NCBI RefSeq assembly: GCF_002979475.1 | Contig: NZ_PCOY01000002.1 | Location: 186,001-250,000 of the forward strand | Source of the DNA: Microbacterium sp. MYb62 | Lineage (GTDB): Bacteria > Actinomycetota > Actinomycetes > Actinomycetales > Microbacteriaceae | DNA: 64,000 nt | Direction of reading: 5' to 3' | Notes under the pieces: model-generated | The model's database searches: none | The model's input: only the letters and a program-made list of their open reading frames with translations | What the model was told of the DNA's origin: nothing | Shown here: positions 53,422 through 63,361 of the stretch, piece after piece | Numbering within the stretch: position 1 is the stretch's first letter | Layout: every line of letters begins with the position of its first letter | Made by a program: the position numbers and the translations under genes

Positions 53422-54455
53422 GCGGTCACCTCGATCGAGCGGCCGGCGACGAGGTCGAGGGCGACGTCGACGATCATGTCCTCCTGGCCGCCCACCATCC
53501 GGCGGCGTCCCAGCTCCACGAGGATGTCACGCGCATCGAGGCCGTGCTTCTCGGCCGCGCGCTCGGCGTGCAGCAGGAAGCTCGAGTACACCCCGGCGTA
53601 GCCGAGGGTGAGGGTCTCGCGGTCGACGCGGACCGGGCGGCGCTGCAGCGGACGCACCAGTTCCTCCGCCGCATCCTGCAGGGCGAACAGGTCGCAGCCG
53701 TGCTCCCAGCCGAGCAGATCCGCCACCGCGATGAACGCCTCGATCGGGCAGTTGCCGGCTCCGGCGCCCTGCCCTGCGAGCGAGGCATCGACCCGGTACA
53801 CGCCGTGCTCGACGGCGGTGATGCTGTTGGCGACGCTCAGGGACAGGTTCTCGTGGGCGTGGATGCCGATCTGCGTGCCGGGGTCGAGCACGTCGCGATA
53901 GGCGTCGACGCGGTCGGCGACGTCGCGCATCGTGAGGCGCCCGCCCGAGTCCGTGACGTACACGCAGTGCGCTCCGGCCGCCTCCATGATCTTCGCCTGC
54001 TCGGCCAGCCCGCGCGGGTCGTTCAGGTGGCTCATCATGAGGAAGCCCGAGACGTCCATGCCGTGCTCGCGCGCCCAGGTGATGTGCTGGATCGCGACGT
54101 CGGCCTCGGTGCAGTGCGTCGCGACCCGCACGCTCGCGACACCGAGGTCACGGGCCCTGGCGAGGTCGTCGATCGTGCCGATGCCGGGGAGGATCAGGGT
54201 GGTCAGGACGGCACGGTCGAGCACCTCGGCGGCCGCCTCGATCCACTGCCAGTCGGTGTGCGCGCCCTGCCCGTAGGCGACGCTCGAACCGCCGAGACCG
54301 TCGCCGTGCGCGACCTCGATGGCATCGACGCCCGCGGCTTCGAGAGCACGCGCGATGTCGCGGACCTGATCGGTCGTGTAGCCGTGGCCGATGGCGTGCA
54401 TGCCGTCGCGGAGGGTGACGTCCTGCACGTACACGCGCGGAGATGCAGTGGTCAT
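53418..54455 (-). CDS. dmpG: 4-hydroxy-2-oxovalerate aldolase
   Basis: Splits 4-hydroxy-2-oxovalerate into pyruvate and acetaldehyde. The 345-residue protein has [20 protein letters not shown] (about 8-27), the metal-binding [16 protein letters not shown] near 193-208 (HxH), and [20 protein letters not shown]. In relatives it forms a channelling complex with the acetaldehyde dehydrogenase, whose gene is directly upstream here with a 4-bp overlap. Confidence 0.93.
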   Translation of the reverse strand: MTTASPRVYVQDVTLRDGMHAIGHGYTTDQVRDIARALEAAGVDAIEVAHGDGLGGSSVAYGQGAHTDWQWIEAAAEVLDRAVLTTLILPGIGTIDDLARARDLGVASVRVATHCTEADVAIQHITWAREHGMDVSGFLMMSHLNDPRGLAEQAKIMEAAGAHCVYVTDSGGRLTMRDVADRVDAYRDVLDPGTQIGIHAHENLSLSVANSITAVEHGVYRVDASLAGQGAGAGNCPIEAFIAVADLLGWEHGCDLFALQDAAEELVRPLQRRPVRVDRETLTLGYAGVYSSFLLHAERAAEKHGLDARDILVELGRRRMVGGQEDMIVDVALDLVAGRSIEVTA

Positions 54456-55390
54456 GCGGGAACCCCTGTCCGTTCGGCGACGAGTCGCTCGGCCGTGCGC
54501 AGGGCGGCCGAGGTCATGATGTCGAGATTGCCCGCGTACTCCGGAAGATAGTGGCCGGCGCCCGCCACTTCCAGCAGGACGGTCACGCGCGTGCCGCGGA
54601 ACGGGCGGTCGAGTGCGGGCACGTAGGCCTCGTCGACCGCGTCGAACTGCACCTGTTGCTTGAGGCGGTAGCCGCCGACGTAGGCCTGCACGTCGGCGAC
54701 CATGCCGGCGACCGAGGCGCTGACGGCATCGCGATCCAGTTCGTCGGAGTCGCCCTCGACCAGGCAGAACACGGTGTCGCGCATGATGAGCGGCGGGTCG
54801 GCCGGGTTGAGCACGATGATCGCCTTGCCGTGGCCGGCGCCGCCGATCACCTCCAGCGCGCGGGCGGTGGTCTCGGTGAACTCGTCGATGTTGGCTCTGG
54901 TGCCGGGACCTGCGGACTTCGAGGCGATCGAGGCGACGATCTCGGCATAGGCCACCGGGGCGACGCGCGACACCGCGGCGACCATCGGCACCGTGGCCTG
55001 GCCCCCGCACGTGACCATGTTCACGTTGGTCGCGCCGAGGTGCGCCTCGAGATTCACGACCGGCACGACGTAGGGGCCGATCGCCGCGGGGGTCAGATCG
55101 ACCATGAGGCGTCCGGCATTGCGCACGAGTGCATCGTTGCGGGCGTGGGCTCCGGCCGAGGTCGCATCGAACACGAGCTCCACATCGGCGAACTCGGGCA
55201 TCGCGATCAGGCCGTCCACGCCTTCATGGGTCGTGGCGACACCGAGCCGTCGCGCACGGGCGAGCCCGTCGGAGTTCTCGTCGATGCCGGCCATCGCGAC
55301 CACGTGCAGGGTGGTGGAGAGCCGCTTGACCTTGATGAGCAGGTCGGTGCCGATGTTGCCCGAGCCGATGATGGCGATGCCGACGGTCAT
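54452..55390 (-). CDS. dmpF: Acetaldehyde dehydrogenase (acetylating)
   Basis: Turns acetaldehyde into acetyl-CoA with NAD and CoA. The 312-residue protein begins with the dinucleotide fold [20 protein letters not shown] (about 5-24), has the catalytic cysteine in [14 protein letters not shown] near 130, and [19 protein letters not shown] as in DmpF. It forms the bifunctional complex with the aldolase. Its start overlaps the stop of the hydratase gene by 4 bp. Confidence 0.93.
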   Translation of the reverse strand: MTVGIAIIGSGNIGTDLLIKVKRLSTTLHVVAMAGIDENSDGLARARRLGVATTHEGVDGLIAMPEFADVELVFDATSAGAHARNDALVRNAGRLMVDLTPAAIGPYVVPVVNLEAHLGATNVNMVTCGGQATVPMVAAVSRVAPVAYAEIVASIASKSAGPGTRANIDEFTETTARALEVIGGAGHGKAIIVLNPADPPLIMRDTVFCLVEGDSDELDRDAVSASVAGMVADVQAYVGGYRLKQQVQFDAVDEAYVPALDRPFRGTRVTVLLEVAGAGHYLPEYAGNLDIMTSAALRTAERLVAERTGVPA

Positions 55391-56226
55391 GCCGCAGCCC
55401 CTTCCGTTGTCGTGCCCGATGTGCCGGATGCCGTGCCGAAGAAGTCGGCACGCACCTCGCCGAGACCGTCGAGCCGGGCGCGGTACACCCCGGCGGTCGC
55501 GTCGACCATCGGGCCGAGCGCTCCGGAGAGGATCACCTCGCCCGCGCGCAGCGGCTGCCCGCGTCGGGCGACCTCGCGTGCCAGCCACGCCACCGCGATC
55601 ACCGGGCTGCCCAGGCACGCGGCCCCGGATCCCGTCGAGACCGGACGGCCCTCGCGGTCGAGGGCCATGCCGAGTGCGGTCAGGTCGAACCCGTCGAGGC
55701 GTCGCGGCGTGGTGCCGAGCACGACCGCCCCGCTGGAGGCGTTGTCGGCGATGGTGTCGGTGATGCGGATGTCCCACCCGGCCACGCGGGAGTCGACGAC
55801 CTCGATCGCGGGCAGCACGAACTCGGTGGCCCGGATCACATCGGCGACGTGCGTGGTGGGGGAGTCGAGGTCGCTGCCGAGCACGAAGGCGACCTCGGCC
55901 TCGGCGCGCGGCTGCAGGAACCGCGCGAGGTCGATCGGCTCGCGGTCGGCGAACATCATGTCGTCGAGCAGCACGCCGTAGTCGGGGCTGTCGACGCCGA
56001 GCTGCGTCTGCACGGCGGGGGAGGTGAGACCGATCTTGCGGCCGACCACCCGTCGACCCTCGTCCAGGCGCCGGGCGATGCCGAGCGACTGCACCGTGTA
56101 CGCCGCATCCTGATCCGTCTCGCCGAGCAGGTCGCGCACCGGCGCGCACGGGCGCCCCGACTCGGCTGCGAGCCGCAGCCGCTCGTCCGCAGCGCGCACG
56201 GCGTCGGAATCCTGGATGCCGGTCAC
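55387..56226 (-). CDS. 2-oxopent-4-enoate hydratase (2-keto-4-pentenoate hydratase)
   Basis: Adds water to 2-oxopent-4-enoate to give 4-hydroxy-2-oxovalerate. The 279-residue protein has [20 protein letters not shown] (about 60-79), the metal-site [13 protein letters not shown] near 108-120, ALGIEVVDSR-like [15 protein letters not shown], and the C-terminal [16 protein letters not shown]. The GTG start overlaps the upstream stop (GTGA); no ATG fits. Paralogue of the decarboxylase three genes on. Confidence 0.88.
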   Translation of the reverse strand: MTGIQDSDAVRAADERLRLAAESGRPCAPVRDLLGETDQDAAYTVQSLGIARRLDEGRRVVGRKIGLTSPAVQTQLGVDSPDYGVLLDDMMFADREPIDLARFLQPRAEAEVAFVLGSDLDSPTTHVADVIRATEFVLPAIEVVDSRVAGWDIRITDTIADNASSGAVVLGTTPRRLDGFDLTALGMALDREGRPVSTGSGAACLGSPVIAVAWLAREVARRGQPLRAGEVILSGALGPMVDATAGVYRARLDGLGEVRADFFGTASGTSGTTTEGAAA

Positions 56227-57731
56227 AGCTGCACGCACACGTTCGTCGGCTCGGTGTAGAACTCGAGCGAGTGGTGGCCACCCTCGCGGCCGATGCCCGA
56301 GAGCCCGACACCGCCGAAGGGGCTCCGCAGGTCGCGCAGATACCAGGTGTTGACCCACGACATGCCGGTGCGCATCTGCTGCGCCACGCGGTGTCCGCGG
56401 GTGAGGTCGGTGGTCCAGGTGACGGCGGCGAGCCCGTAGTCGGTGTCGTTCGCCAGTCGGATCGCCTCTTCCTCGGTGTCGAACGGGATGAGCGCTGCGA
56501 CCGGACCGAACACCTCTTCGCGCACGGTGCGGTGGCTGTTGTCGAGGCCCGTCCACAGGGTCGGCTCGATCCAGGATCCGCCGTCGAGTCCGTCGCCGAG
56601 GGTGGGGATGCCACCGCCGGCGAGCACGGTCGCACCCTCCGCGACGGCGAGGTCGAAGTAGGAGCGGACCTTCTCGCGGTGCGCCTGCGAGATGAGGGGA
56701 CCGGTGGTCGTGGCCGGGTCTTCCGGGCGGCCCAGACGCAGACGGGCGGCGTGCTCGGCCAGACCGGCGGCGACATCGTCGAAGACTGCACGCTGCACGT
56801 AGATGCGCTCGGTGCACAGGCACACCTGGCCGGTGTTGAGATACGTGGAGCGGGCGAGGCCGGCGATGGCGGCGTCGAGGTCGGCATCCGCGAACACGAG
56901 CGCGGCGTTCTTGCCGCCGAGTTCGAAAGAGACGGGGCGCACGCGCGGGGCGACCGCCCGCATGATGGCCGAGCCGGTGGACGATTCGCCGGTGAAGGTG
57001 ACCCCGTCGATGCCCGGGTGCTTCGTGAGTGCCTCGCCCGCGGAGTCGGCGCCGAAACCGTGCACGACGTTCACGACGCCGGCCGGCACCCCCGCCTCGG
57101 CGAGGATCTCGGCGAGCAGCGTGGCCGAGGAGGGCGTCTCCTCCGAGGGCTTGATCACGACCGTGTTGCCGGTGGCGAGGGCCGGAGCGAGCTTCCACGT
57201 GAGCAGCAGCAGCGGCAGGTTCCACGGCACGATCACGGCGACGACGCCGAGCGGCTTGCGCACCGCGTAGTTCAGCGCGCGGCGACCGTCGGGCAGCTCG
57301 GTCAGGAACGAGTCGAGTCCGGCCGTCGAGACCGTGTCGGCGAAGGAGCGGAAGTTCGCGGCGGCCCGGGCCACATCGAGGTCGCGGGCGAGAGCCTCGG
57401 GCTTGCCGGTGTCGCCCACCTCGGCCGCGACGAGCTCGTCCGAACGGCGGTCGATCGCGTCGGCGAACCCGCGCAGCAGACGGGCGCGCTCGGCGACCGT
57501 CATCCGCCCCCACGGTCCGTCGAACGCCGCGCGGGCTGCGGCCACGGCGCGGTCGACCTGCTCGGTGCCGGCCTCGTGCACCTCGGCGATGATCGAACCG
57601 TCGACCGGGCTGATCTTCCGGAAGGTGGCGATGCCCTCCACGCGCTCGCCGGCGATCATGTTGTGGATCGCGCGGGGCGCCCGCTCCGGCTCAGGGGCAC
57701 GGAGGGGAGGCGTCATCGTCTCGGAAGGCAT
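56223..57731 (-). CDS. nbaE: Aldehyde dehydrogenase, probable 2-aminomuconate semialdehyde dehydrogenase
   Basis: A 502-residue ALDH with the cofactor segment [15 protein letters not shown] and KPSEETPSS, the general-base glutamate in [11 protein letters not shown] (about 262-272) and the nucleophile in [13 protein letters not shown] (Cys near 300). Sequence and place in the operon fit the hydroxymuconic/aminomuconic semialdehyde dehydrogenases that oxidise the ACMSD product to 2-aminomuconate. First gene of the nine-gene unit, divergent from the LysR gene with 83 bp between. Confidence 0.88.
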   Translation of the reverse strand: MPSETMTPPLRAPEPERAPRAIHNMIAGERVEGIATFRKISPVDGSIIAEVHEAGTEQVDRAVAAARAAFDGPWGRMTVAERARLLRGFADAIDRRSDELVAAEVGDTGKPEALARDLDVARAAANFRSFADTVSTAGLDSFLTELPDGRRALNYAVRKPLGVVAVIVPWNLPLLLLTWKLAPALATGNTVVIKPSEETPSSATLLAEILAEAGVPAGVVNVVHGFGADSAGEALTKHPGIDGVTFTGESSTGSAIMRAVAPRVRPVSFELGGKNAALVFADADLDAAIAGLARSTYLNTGQVCLCTERIYVQRAVFDDVAAGLAEHAARLRLGRPEDPATTTGPLISQAHREKVRSYFDLAVAEGATVLAGGGIPTLGDGLDGGSWIEPTLWTGLDNSHRTVREEVFGPVAALIPFDTEEEAIRLANDTDYGLAAVTWTTDLTRGHRVAQQMRTGMSWVNTWYLRDLRSPFGGVGLSGIGREGGHHSLEFYTEPTNVCVQL

Positions 57732-57792
57732 GGGCTCAGGCTAAGAAGGTTCGAGGGATGCCGACAAATACTCTCTTGATGCACTGCCATGC

Positions 57793-57800
57793 CCATACGG
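57793..57800 (-). promoter_or_regulatory. Candidate LysR site upstream of the kynurenine operon
   Basis: On the minus strand this reads CCGTATGG within CCGTATGGGCAT. Nearly the same 12-mer, CCGTATGGATAT, lies at 58810-58821 upstream of the LVIVD-protein gene. Both flank the LysR gene, so a common binding site is likely. Confidence 0.45.
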
Positions 57801-57814
57801 CTATAGTCCGGATC

Positions 57815-58783
57815 ATGGTCACCGATCGACTGCTCGACGGACGGGTCAAGATCCGCCACCTCGTCCTCGTCACCGCCATCGCCGACGAAGGCACCCTGGT
57901 GCGCGCCGCCGAGTCGCTGCACATCACCCAGCCCGTCGTCACCCGCGGTCTCCGCGAGGTCGAAGACGTCTTGGGTGTGCCGCTGTTCGAGCGGCTGCCG
58001 CGCGGCGTCAGGCCCACGCAGTACGGGTACTCGTTCATCGAGCGCGCACGTTCCGTGCTCGCCGAGCTTCGTGCCGCGGGGGAGGAGGTGCGGCTGCTGC
58101 AGTCGGGTCAGCTCGGCACCGTCACGGTCGGCACGCACCTCGCCGGCTCGAACCTGCTGCTGCCACGGGCCATCGCCGCGCTGAAGGCCGAGCATCCACG
58201 GCTCACCGTCGTCGTCCGCGAGGGCACGCCCGACACCCTCCAGCAGCTGCTGCTCGCGGGCGACCTCGACCTCACGGTCGGGCGGCTCTCACCCACGGTG
58301 CCCGTGCGACTCGAGCAGGAGCGCCTGCATCTGGAACCGATCCGCCTGGTCGCGCGCGCCGGTCATCCGGTGCTGGGCGGGGTCAAGGCGAACTCCCTCG
58401 CCGAGCTGATCAGCTACCCGTGGATCTTCCCGGTCGCTCAGACCGCGCTGCGGGCCGAGCTCGAAGCCGTCTTCTTCCACGAGGGATTGCCCCTCCCGCC
58501 CGACCGCGTCGAGTGCACCTCGATGTTGACGCTGCGCACCCTGCTCATCTCGACCGATGTGATCGCGGCGCTCCCGATGTTCATCGCCGTCGACGACCGG
58601 GAGCTGCGGATCCTTCCCACGCCCCTGAGCTCCATCCGCCGTTCGGTCGGCGTCACCGTGCCGAAGGACCGGGCGCCGTCGCCCGCGGCATCCGCCCTGT
58701 TGGCCCATCTGCGCGAAGAGGGGGCGCGCCTGGCGGAGCTCGAACGCGAGTATGCGGAGACGGAGCCCCGCTTCGCCGGCTGA
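57815..58783 (+). CDS. LysR-family transcriptional regulator
   Basis: A 322-residue LTTR of the GbpR/PcaQ-like group. The N-terminal helix-turn-helix is IRHLVLVTAIADEGTLVRAA, then LHITQPVVTRGLREVEDVLG (about 12-54), followed by the substrate-binding fold (VGTHLAGSNLLLPRAIAALK and so on). I start at the ATG at 57815, which gives the usual short N-terminus; the frame is open to 57758 but without homology. Divergent from the nine-gene catabolic operon and followed by transport genes, it probably senses a pathway aromatic and activates both sides. Confidence 0.85.
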   Translation: MVTDRLLDGRVKIRHLVLVTAIADEGTLVRAAESLHITQPVVTRGLREVEDVLGVPLFERLPRGVRPTQYGYSFIERARSVLAELRAAGEEVRLLQSGQLGTVTVGTHLAGSNLLLPRAIAALKAEHPRLTVVVREGTPDTLQQLLLAGDLDLTVGRLSPTVPVRLEQERLHLEPIRLVARAGHPVLGGVKANSLAELISYPWIFPVAQTALRAELEAVFFHEGLPLPPDRVECTSMLTLRTLLISTDVIAALPMFIAVDDRELRILPTPLSSIRRSVGVTVPKDRAPSPAASALLAHLREEGARLAELEREYAETEPRFAG

Positions 58784-58809
58784 TATGTCCGAATGGTCAT
58801 AGCTCTGAC

Positions 58810-58821
58810 CCGTATGGATAT
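58810..58821 (+). promoter_or_regulatory. Candidate LysR site upstream of the LVIVD-protein gene
   Basis: CCGTATGGATAT matches the site at the start of the kynurenine operon in 10 of 12 positions. Just upstream, TATG-N10-CATA (about 58783-58801) forms an additional dyad of LysR type. Confidence 0.45.
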
Positions 58822-58907
58822 TGGACAGCATCGCTCCCACAGGGTGAACCTGATGAGAACGACACGACGTCGTGACGATCTCACCCGATTCAGCCAATGG
58901 AGGCGAC

Positions 58908-60521
58908 ATGGCCGGCTCTCCCTACGTGCCCGATGCGAAGAAGTACCGCCCGGAGGATTTCCAGCGCGTCGAGGGTGAACCGGCCGATCCCGACCCCTCC
59001 AGCTGGGGCATGCAGCCCGACGGCACGTTCCTGCCGCCGGAGCACACGCCGTCCGTCCCGCGCGACGTCTTCGTCGACTGGCCGGGGCAGCTCGACTACC
59101 GCGACCCCGAGACCTACGCACTCAATGCGACCGCCGAGGCGTTCTACCCGATCGTGGTGAACACCAGCCACTCGTGGCAGTGCATCTACGACTGGGACGG
59201 CCGTCGCCTGATGCTGCACTACGGCGGCGGCAACCACTGGAAGCTCTACGACATCACCGACCCGCGCGACCTCACCATCGTCGACGAGGAGCAGTGGGGC
59301 TGGGACGACCCCCGCCCGCAGTTCGGCGCCACCACGGTGCAGTGGAACCAGAAGCTCGGCAAGCACATCGCGATCCAGGCGAGCGAGACCCCGCGGTACT
59401 TCCTCAAGGGGCGCGTCGCCAACAAGTGGATCGACGACACCGTCGAGGGGCAGCTGAAGGAGTGGGAGGGTCTGCGCGGCTTCCGCACCTGGGAGATGAA
59501 CGGCCCGAGCCCCCGCGACTGGACGCTCCTCACCGAGGTCTCGACCGACCCGAACCACGGGCCGGACGAGATCCAGGAGGGCAACGGCGTGCTCGACCTG
59601 CCGGTCTACTACGGCGACAAGTACCTGTTCGTGGCGACCGCGCCCGACAACACCTTCACCAACCAGCCGTACAAGACCACGCTGTGGACGGCGGGTCACG
59701 CCGCCTACGACGTGTCGGACCCTGCGAAGCCCGAGCTGCTCTCGAGCTGGTGGGTGCCCGGATCCCGTGCCGGCGAGGAGACGGACTCCGAGTACCTCGC
59801 CGACAACGAGCGCTGGAACAACAAGACCTCGTGGTTCGGCTCGCGCATGGGCATCTTCCTGCCGCGCTCGGTCGAGTCGGGGTGGAAGTACGGCTACGCC
59901 GCCCAGGGTGGCCAGGGCTTCTTCGTGCTCGATGTGTCCGACCCCACGAACATCGACCACGTCGGCTGGTGCCACCTCCCGGTCAGCGTCGCCGGCACCG
60001 AGGGCGACAACGTCGACACCACTCAGGTAGAGGAGACGGGATACGTCTACGTCTCGGGCTACCCGATGAACACCGACTGCTACGAGCCGGCCAAGGAGAT
60101 CTATCAGATCGACGTGAGCGACCCGACGAACCCTCGGGTCGTGCGGACGCTCCCCCGCCCGACGCCGCCGGCAGAGGCCGCGTTCACCGACTGGGCGCAG
60201 CGCCGCGGATCGTTCGGTCCCAAGCGCTCGGGCTACTTCACCAACACGGGCACGCCGCACGGCGGAGTCATCCCTTACGCGTTCTACGCCGCGGGTCTGC
60301 AGATCTTCGACGTGCGAGACCCGGAGAACCCCAAGGTCGGGGCGTACTTCGTTCCGCCGATCGGCCTCAAGGACGACGATGACCTCGCCGCCCCCGTGCA
60401 CGGCATCTTCGTCGAGTGGGACCGCAACGTGATCTGGCTCTTCGCCAACCACGGCATCTACGCCGTCTCGACTCCGCTGCTGGGTGAGGTCGTCGTCGGG
60501 CTCCCCGCCGCCGAAGGCTGA
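58908..60521 (+). CDS. LVIVD-repeat beta-propeller protein of unknown function
   Basis: A 537-residue protein with no signal peptide or membrane helix, so probably cytosolic. At least five blade-like repeats are seen, each with a strand of the type LYDITDPRDLTIV, YDVSDPAKPELLS, LDVSDPTNIDHVG, IDVSDPTNPRVVR and FDVRDPENPKVGA. Conserved His/Trp/Asp clusters (SHSWQCIYDWDGRR, YGGGNHWKLYD, GTPHGGVIP, PVHGIFVEWDRN) look like a metal or active site. ATG at 58908 has TGGAGG at 5 bp. Its place beside a LysR gene, MFS and ABC genes suggests a role in aromatic-compound use, but I can name no activity. Confidence 0.75.
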   Translation: MAGSPYVPDAKKYRPEDFQRVEGEPADPDPSSWGMQPDGTFLPPEHTPSVPRDVFVDWPGQLDYRDPETYALNATAEAFYPIVVNTSHSWQCIYDWDGRRLMLHYGGGNHWKLYDITDPRDLTIVDEEQWGWDDPRPQFGATTVQWNQKLGKHIAIQASETPRYFLKGRVANKWIDDTVEGQLKEWEGLRGFRTWEMNGPSPRDWTLLTEVSTDPNHGPDEIQEGNGVLDLPVYYGDKYLFVATAPDNTFTNQPYKTTLWTAGHAAYDVSDPAKPELLSSWWVPGSRAGEETDSEYLADNERWNNKTSWFGSRMGIFLPRSVESGWKYGYAAQGGQGFFVLDVSDPTNIDHVGWCHLPVSVAGTEGDNVDTTQVEETGYVYVSGYPMNTDCYEPAKEIYQIDVSDPTNPRVVRTLPRPTPPAEAAFTDWAQRRGSFGPKRSGYFTNTGTPHGGVIPYAFYAAGLQIFDVRDPENPKVGAYFVPPIGLKDDDDLAAPVHGIFVEWDRNVIWLFANHGIYAVSTPLLGEVVVGLPAAEG

Positions 60522-60537
60522 ACTCTTCCCGGAAACT

Positions 60538-60581
60538 CCGGTGTCCGTCCTCCGACAAGGGGCTGAGTGGACGGACACCGG
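60538..60581 (+). terminator. Hairpin between the LVIVD gene and the MFS gene
   Basis: CCGGTGTCCGTCC (60538-60550) pairs perfectly with GGACGGACACCGG (60569-60581) across an 18-nt loop. It probably ends or attenuates the upstream transcript. Confidence 0.65.
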
Positions 60582-60617
60582 CTCCCGACCCCTGACGATC
60601 CCTCCCGAAAGCGATCC

Positions 60618-62108
60618 ATGACTCAGACAGTTAGGCCCTGGCCGGCCCTGTGGGCGCTGTGCATCGGCTTCTTCATGATCCTCGTCGACACGACGATCGT
60701 GGCGATCGCCAACCCGGTCATCCTCGCGACGTTCGACGCCGACCTGACCACGGTCATCTGGGTCACCAGCGCCTACCTGCTCGCCTACGCGGTTCCGCTG
60801 CTGGTGACGGGTCGCCTGGGGGATCGCTTCGGTCCCAAGCGGGTCTATCTCGTGGGGCTCGTGCTGTTCACCCTCGCCTCGCTCGCGTGCGGCCTGGCCG
60901 GAAGCATCGAGATGCTCATCGCGGCTCGCGCCGTGCAGGGTTTCGGTGCCGCCCTGATGACGCCGCAGACCATGGCGATCATCGCGCGGGTGTTCCCGCC
61001 GCGCGGTCGGGGTCAGGCGATGGGGGCGTGGGGCGCTGTCGGAGGGCTCGCGACACTCGTCGGTCCGATCCTCGGCGGCGTGCTCACCGACACCGTCGGC
61101 TGGGAGTGGATCTTCTTCGTCAACGTTCCCGTCGGGGTCGTCGCGTTCGTCGTCGCTTGGCGCTTGGTGCCCGATCTCGAAGGACACCCGCACCGCTTCG
61201 ATATGGTCGGCGTCGCGCTGTCCGGACTCGGCCTGTTCCTGCTGGTGTTCGGCATCCAGGAGGGCGAGGTCTACGACTGGGGGGTGATGTTCGGCCCGGT
61301 CACGGTGTGGGGCGTCATCGTCACCGGCGTCGTGCTCCTGGTGCTCTTCGTGGTGTGGCAGCGCGTCAATCGCGCAGAGCCCCTGATGCCCCTCAGCCTG
61401 TTCCGCGATCGCAACTTCTCGGTCGCGAACGCCACGATCTTCCTCGTGGGCGTCGGCATCACGGCCATGCCCGTTCCTCTCGCCTTCTACTTCCAGGTCG
61501 CCCGCGGGCTTGACCCGACGCTCGCAGCGCTCATGCTCGCACCGATGGCGGTCGTCTCGGGGGTGCTCGGGCCGTTCGTCGGCAAGCTGAGCGACCGGAT
61601 CGGCCCGCGGTGGGTGACCTTCGCGGCCTTCGTCGTCTCGGCGCTGGCGATGGCCTGGTATGCGGCGACGATGACGATCGACGCACCGTTCTGGCTCCTT
61701 CTGCTTCCCTCCGCTCTGCTGGGGGTCGGTGTGTCCGGGATGTTCGGGCCGCTCGCGTCGACGGCCACGCGCAACCTGCCGCACACCCAGGCGGGAGCGG
61801 GATCCGGCGTGTACTCCACGACCAGGCAGATGGGATCCGTGATCGGATCGGCGCTGCTGGCCGTGCTGATGAACGTGACGCTCGCCGCGCACATCTCCGG
61901 TTTCGTGCCCGGCGCGATCCACCCGGGGAGCGAGCTGTCGGCGGAGGACGGGAGCGGGCTGGCCACGGCCATGTCGCAGTCGCTGCTGCTCTCGGCCATC
62001 GCCTTCGCCGTGTGCGCGGTCGTCGTGGTGTTCTTCGAGAAGCCACGGCCCTGGGGTGCACCGGCCACCCCGCAGACGGCGGGTTCTGTTGTGAGAGAGG
62101 GACGATGA
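60618..62108 (+). CDS. MFS transporter, DHA2 (EmrB/QacA) type, 14 helices
   Basis: A 496-residue membrane transporter. The first helix has the DHA2 motif ILVDTTIVAIANP (about 18-30), motif A is GRLGDRFGPKRVY, and motif C is in GAVGGLATLVGPILGGVLTD. About 14 helices can be counted. DHA2 proteins mostly export drugs; here it may move a pathway aromatic or intermediate. The ATG at 60618 is preferred to an upstream GTG at 60567. Its stop overlaps the ABC ATPase start. Confidence 0.88.
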   Translation: MTQTVRPWPALWALCIGFFMILVDTTIVAIANPVILATFDADLTTVIWVTSAYLLAYAVPLLVTGRLGDRFGPKRVYLVGLVLFTLASLACGLAGSIEMLIAARAVQGFGAALMTPQTMAIIARVFPPRGRGQAMGAWGAVGGLATLVGPILGGVLTDTVGWEWIFFVNVPVGVVAFVVAWRLVPDLEGHPHRFDMVGVALSGLGLFLLVFGIQEGEVYDWGVMFGPVTVWGVIVTGVVLLVLFVVWQRVNRAEPLMPLSLFRDRNFSVANATIFLVGVGITAMPVPLAFYFQVARGLDPTLAALMLAPMAVVSGVLGPFVGKLSDRIGPRWVTFAAFVVSALAMAWYAATMTIDAPFWLLLLPSALLGVGVSGMFGPLASTATRNLPHTQAGAGSGVYSTTRQMGSVIGSALLAVLMNVTLAAHISGFVPGAIHPGSELSAEDGSGLATAMSQSLLLSAIAFAVCAVVVVFFEKPRPWGAPATPQTAGSVVREGR

Positions 62109-63304
62109 TGGCGGCGATCGCAGTGGATCCAACATCCAGAACGAGTCCGATGACGAGCAAGAAGCGGGAGAAGGCTCCGATGAACGAGAGATCCGGAGGC
62201 GGACGGCTCGTCGTCGACGCCCTGAAGAAGGACTACGAACTGGATGGCGCCGCCGTCCCCGTGGTCAAGGACGTCACCTTCACGATCGAGCCGGGGATGT
62301 TCTACTCGCTGCTCGGCCCGTCGGGATGCGGCAAGACGACCACGCTGCGCTGCGTCGCCGGTCTCGAGCGGAGCAACGGCGGCGTCATCTCCCTCGACGG
62401 CAACGTGCTGTCGACAGGCACCGAGCACGTGTCGCCGGACAAGCGCGACATCGGCATGGTGTTCCAGAACTACGCGATCTGGCCGCACATGACCGTGTTC
62501 GCCAACGCGATCTTCCCGCTGCAGGTCGCGGGTTCGAAGCTTCCGAAGCAGGAGGCGCGCAAGCGGGCGATGGAGGCGCTGGAGCTCGTGCAGCTCGACC
62601 ACCTCGCCCAGCGTCCGGCCACCGCGCTCTCGGGCGGTCAGCAGCAGCGCCTGGCCCTCGCTCGTGCGCTGGCCCACCGACCCCGCCTGCTGCTGCTCGA
62701 CGAGCCGCTGTCGAACCTCGACGCCAAGCTGCGCGACACCATGCGCAACGAACTTCGGAGTCTGCAGCGCACCCTCGGCATCAGCGCCCTGTACGTGACG
62801 CACGACCAGTCCGAGGCGCTGTCGATGTCCGACCGGGTCGCGGTCATGAACGGCGGGCGCATCGTGCAGGAAGCCTCTCCCCGCGAGCTCTACGACCAGC
62901 CGGCCGACCGGTTCGTGGCGGATTTCGTCGGTCGCGCGAACATGATCCCCGCCGTGGTGATCGAGCGCGACGGTGCCGGCGACGCGGTGGTCGAGGCGCT
63001 CGGCACCCGGCTGCAGACCCCCGTGCCCGACGAGGTCTCGGCGGGCGACCAGGTCACGCTGACCTTCCGCCCCGAGACCGTGCGCTGGCACGAGACCGCT
63101 GTCGACCGCCCGAACGTGCTTCCCGTGCGCATCGTGCGTGTGGAGTTCCTCGGCGAGATCGTCGAGTACGAGGCCGAGGTGCTCACCGAGGGCGAGCCCG
63201 TCGCCACGATCGTCGGCCGCGGGGCACCGCAGGCGACACCCCCCGAGGGCGGCAGGGTCTTCCTCGAACTGGTCCCGCACGCCTGCCGCGTGCTGGGCGC
63301 CTGA
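62105..63304 (+). CDS. ABC transporter ATP-binding protein (PotA/FbpC/UgpC type with TOBE domain)
   Basis: A 399-residue ATPase with a roughly 40-residue extra N-terminus. Walker A is GPSGCGKTTT, the Q loop is MVFQNYAIWPHM, the signature LSGGQQQRLALARAL, Walker B LLLLDEPLSNLDAK. A C-terminal TOBE-like part (VTLTFRPETVRWHE and following) is as in polyamine or Fe3+-type importers. The ATG at 62105 overlaps the MFS stop (ATGA), with AGAGAGGG upstream; ATGs at 62108 and further in are alternatives. It serves the binding protein that follows. Confidence 0.88.
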   Translation: MMAAIAVDPTSRTSPMTSKKREKAPMNERSGGGRLVVDALKKDYELDGAAVPVVKDVTFTIEPGMFYSLLGPSGCGKTTTLRCVAGLERSNGGVISLDGNVLSTGTEHVSPDKRDIGMVFQNYAIWPHMTVFANAIFPLQVAGSKLPKQEARKRAMEALELVQLDHLAQRPATALSGGQQQRLALARALAHRPRLLLLDEPLSNLDAKLRDTMRNELRSLQRTLGISALYVTHDQSEALSMSDRVAVMNGGRIVQEASPRELYDQPADRFVADFVGRANMIPAVVIERDGAGDAVVEALGTRLQTPVPDEVSAGDQVTLTFRPETVRWHETAVDRPNVLPVRIVRVEFLGEIVEYEAEVLTEGEPVATIVGRGAPQATPPEGGRVFLELVPHACRVLGA

Positions 63305-63361
63305 CGCAACCCGCACCACACCCGCAATCACACACCTGATGTCAGAGAGGACATTCAGATC

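Noticed and set aside
52603..56226. The two hydratase/decarboxylase paralogues as duplicates of one enzyme
   Set aside because: The pathway needs both a decarboxylase and a hydratase, and the two sequences differ widely. Functional assignment between them stays inferential.
58890..62135. Very long minus-strand open frame (about 1080 codons) opposite the LVIVD and MFS genes
   Set aside because: The translation is rich in Arg, Val, His and Gly without any domain pattern. It mirrors two well-supported plus-strand genes, as is common in high-GC DNA.
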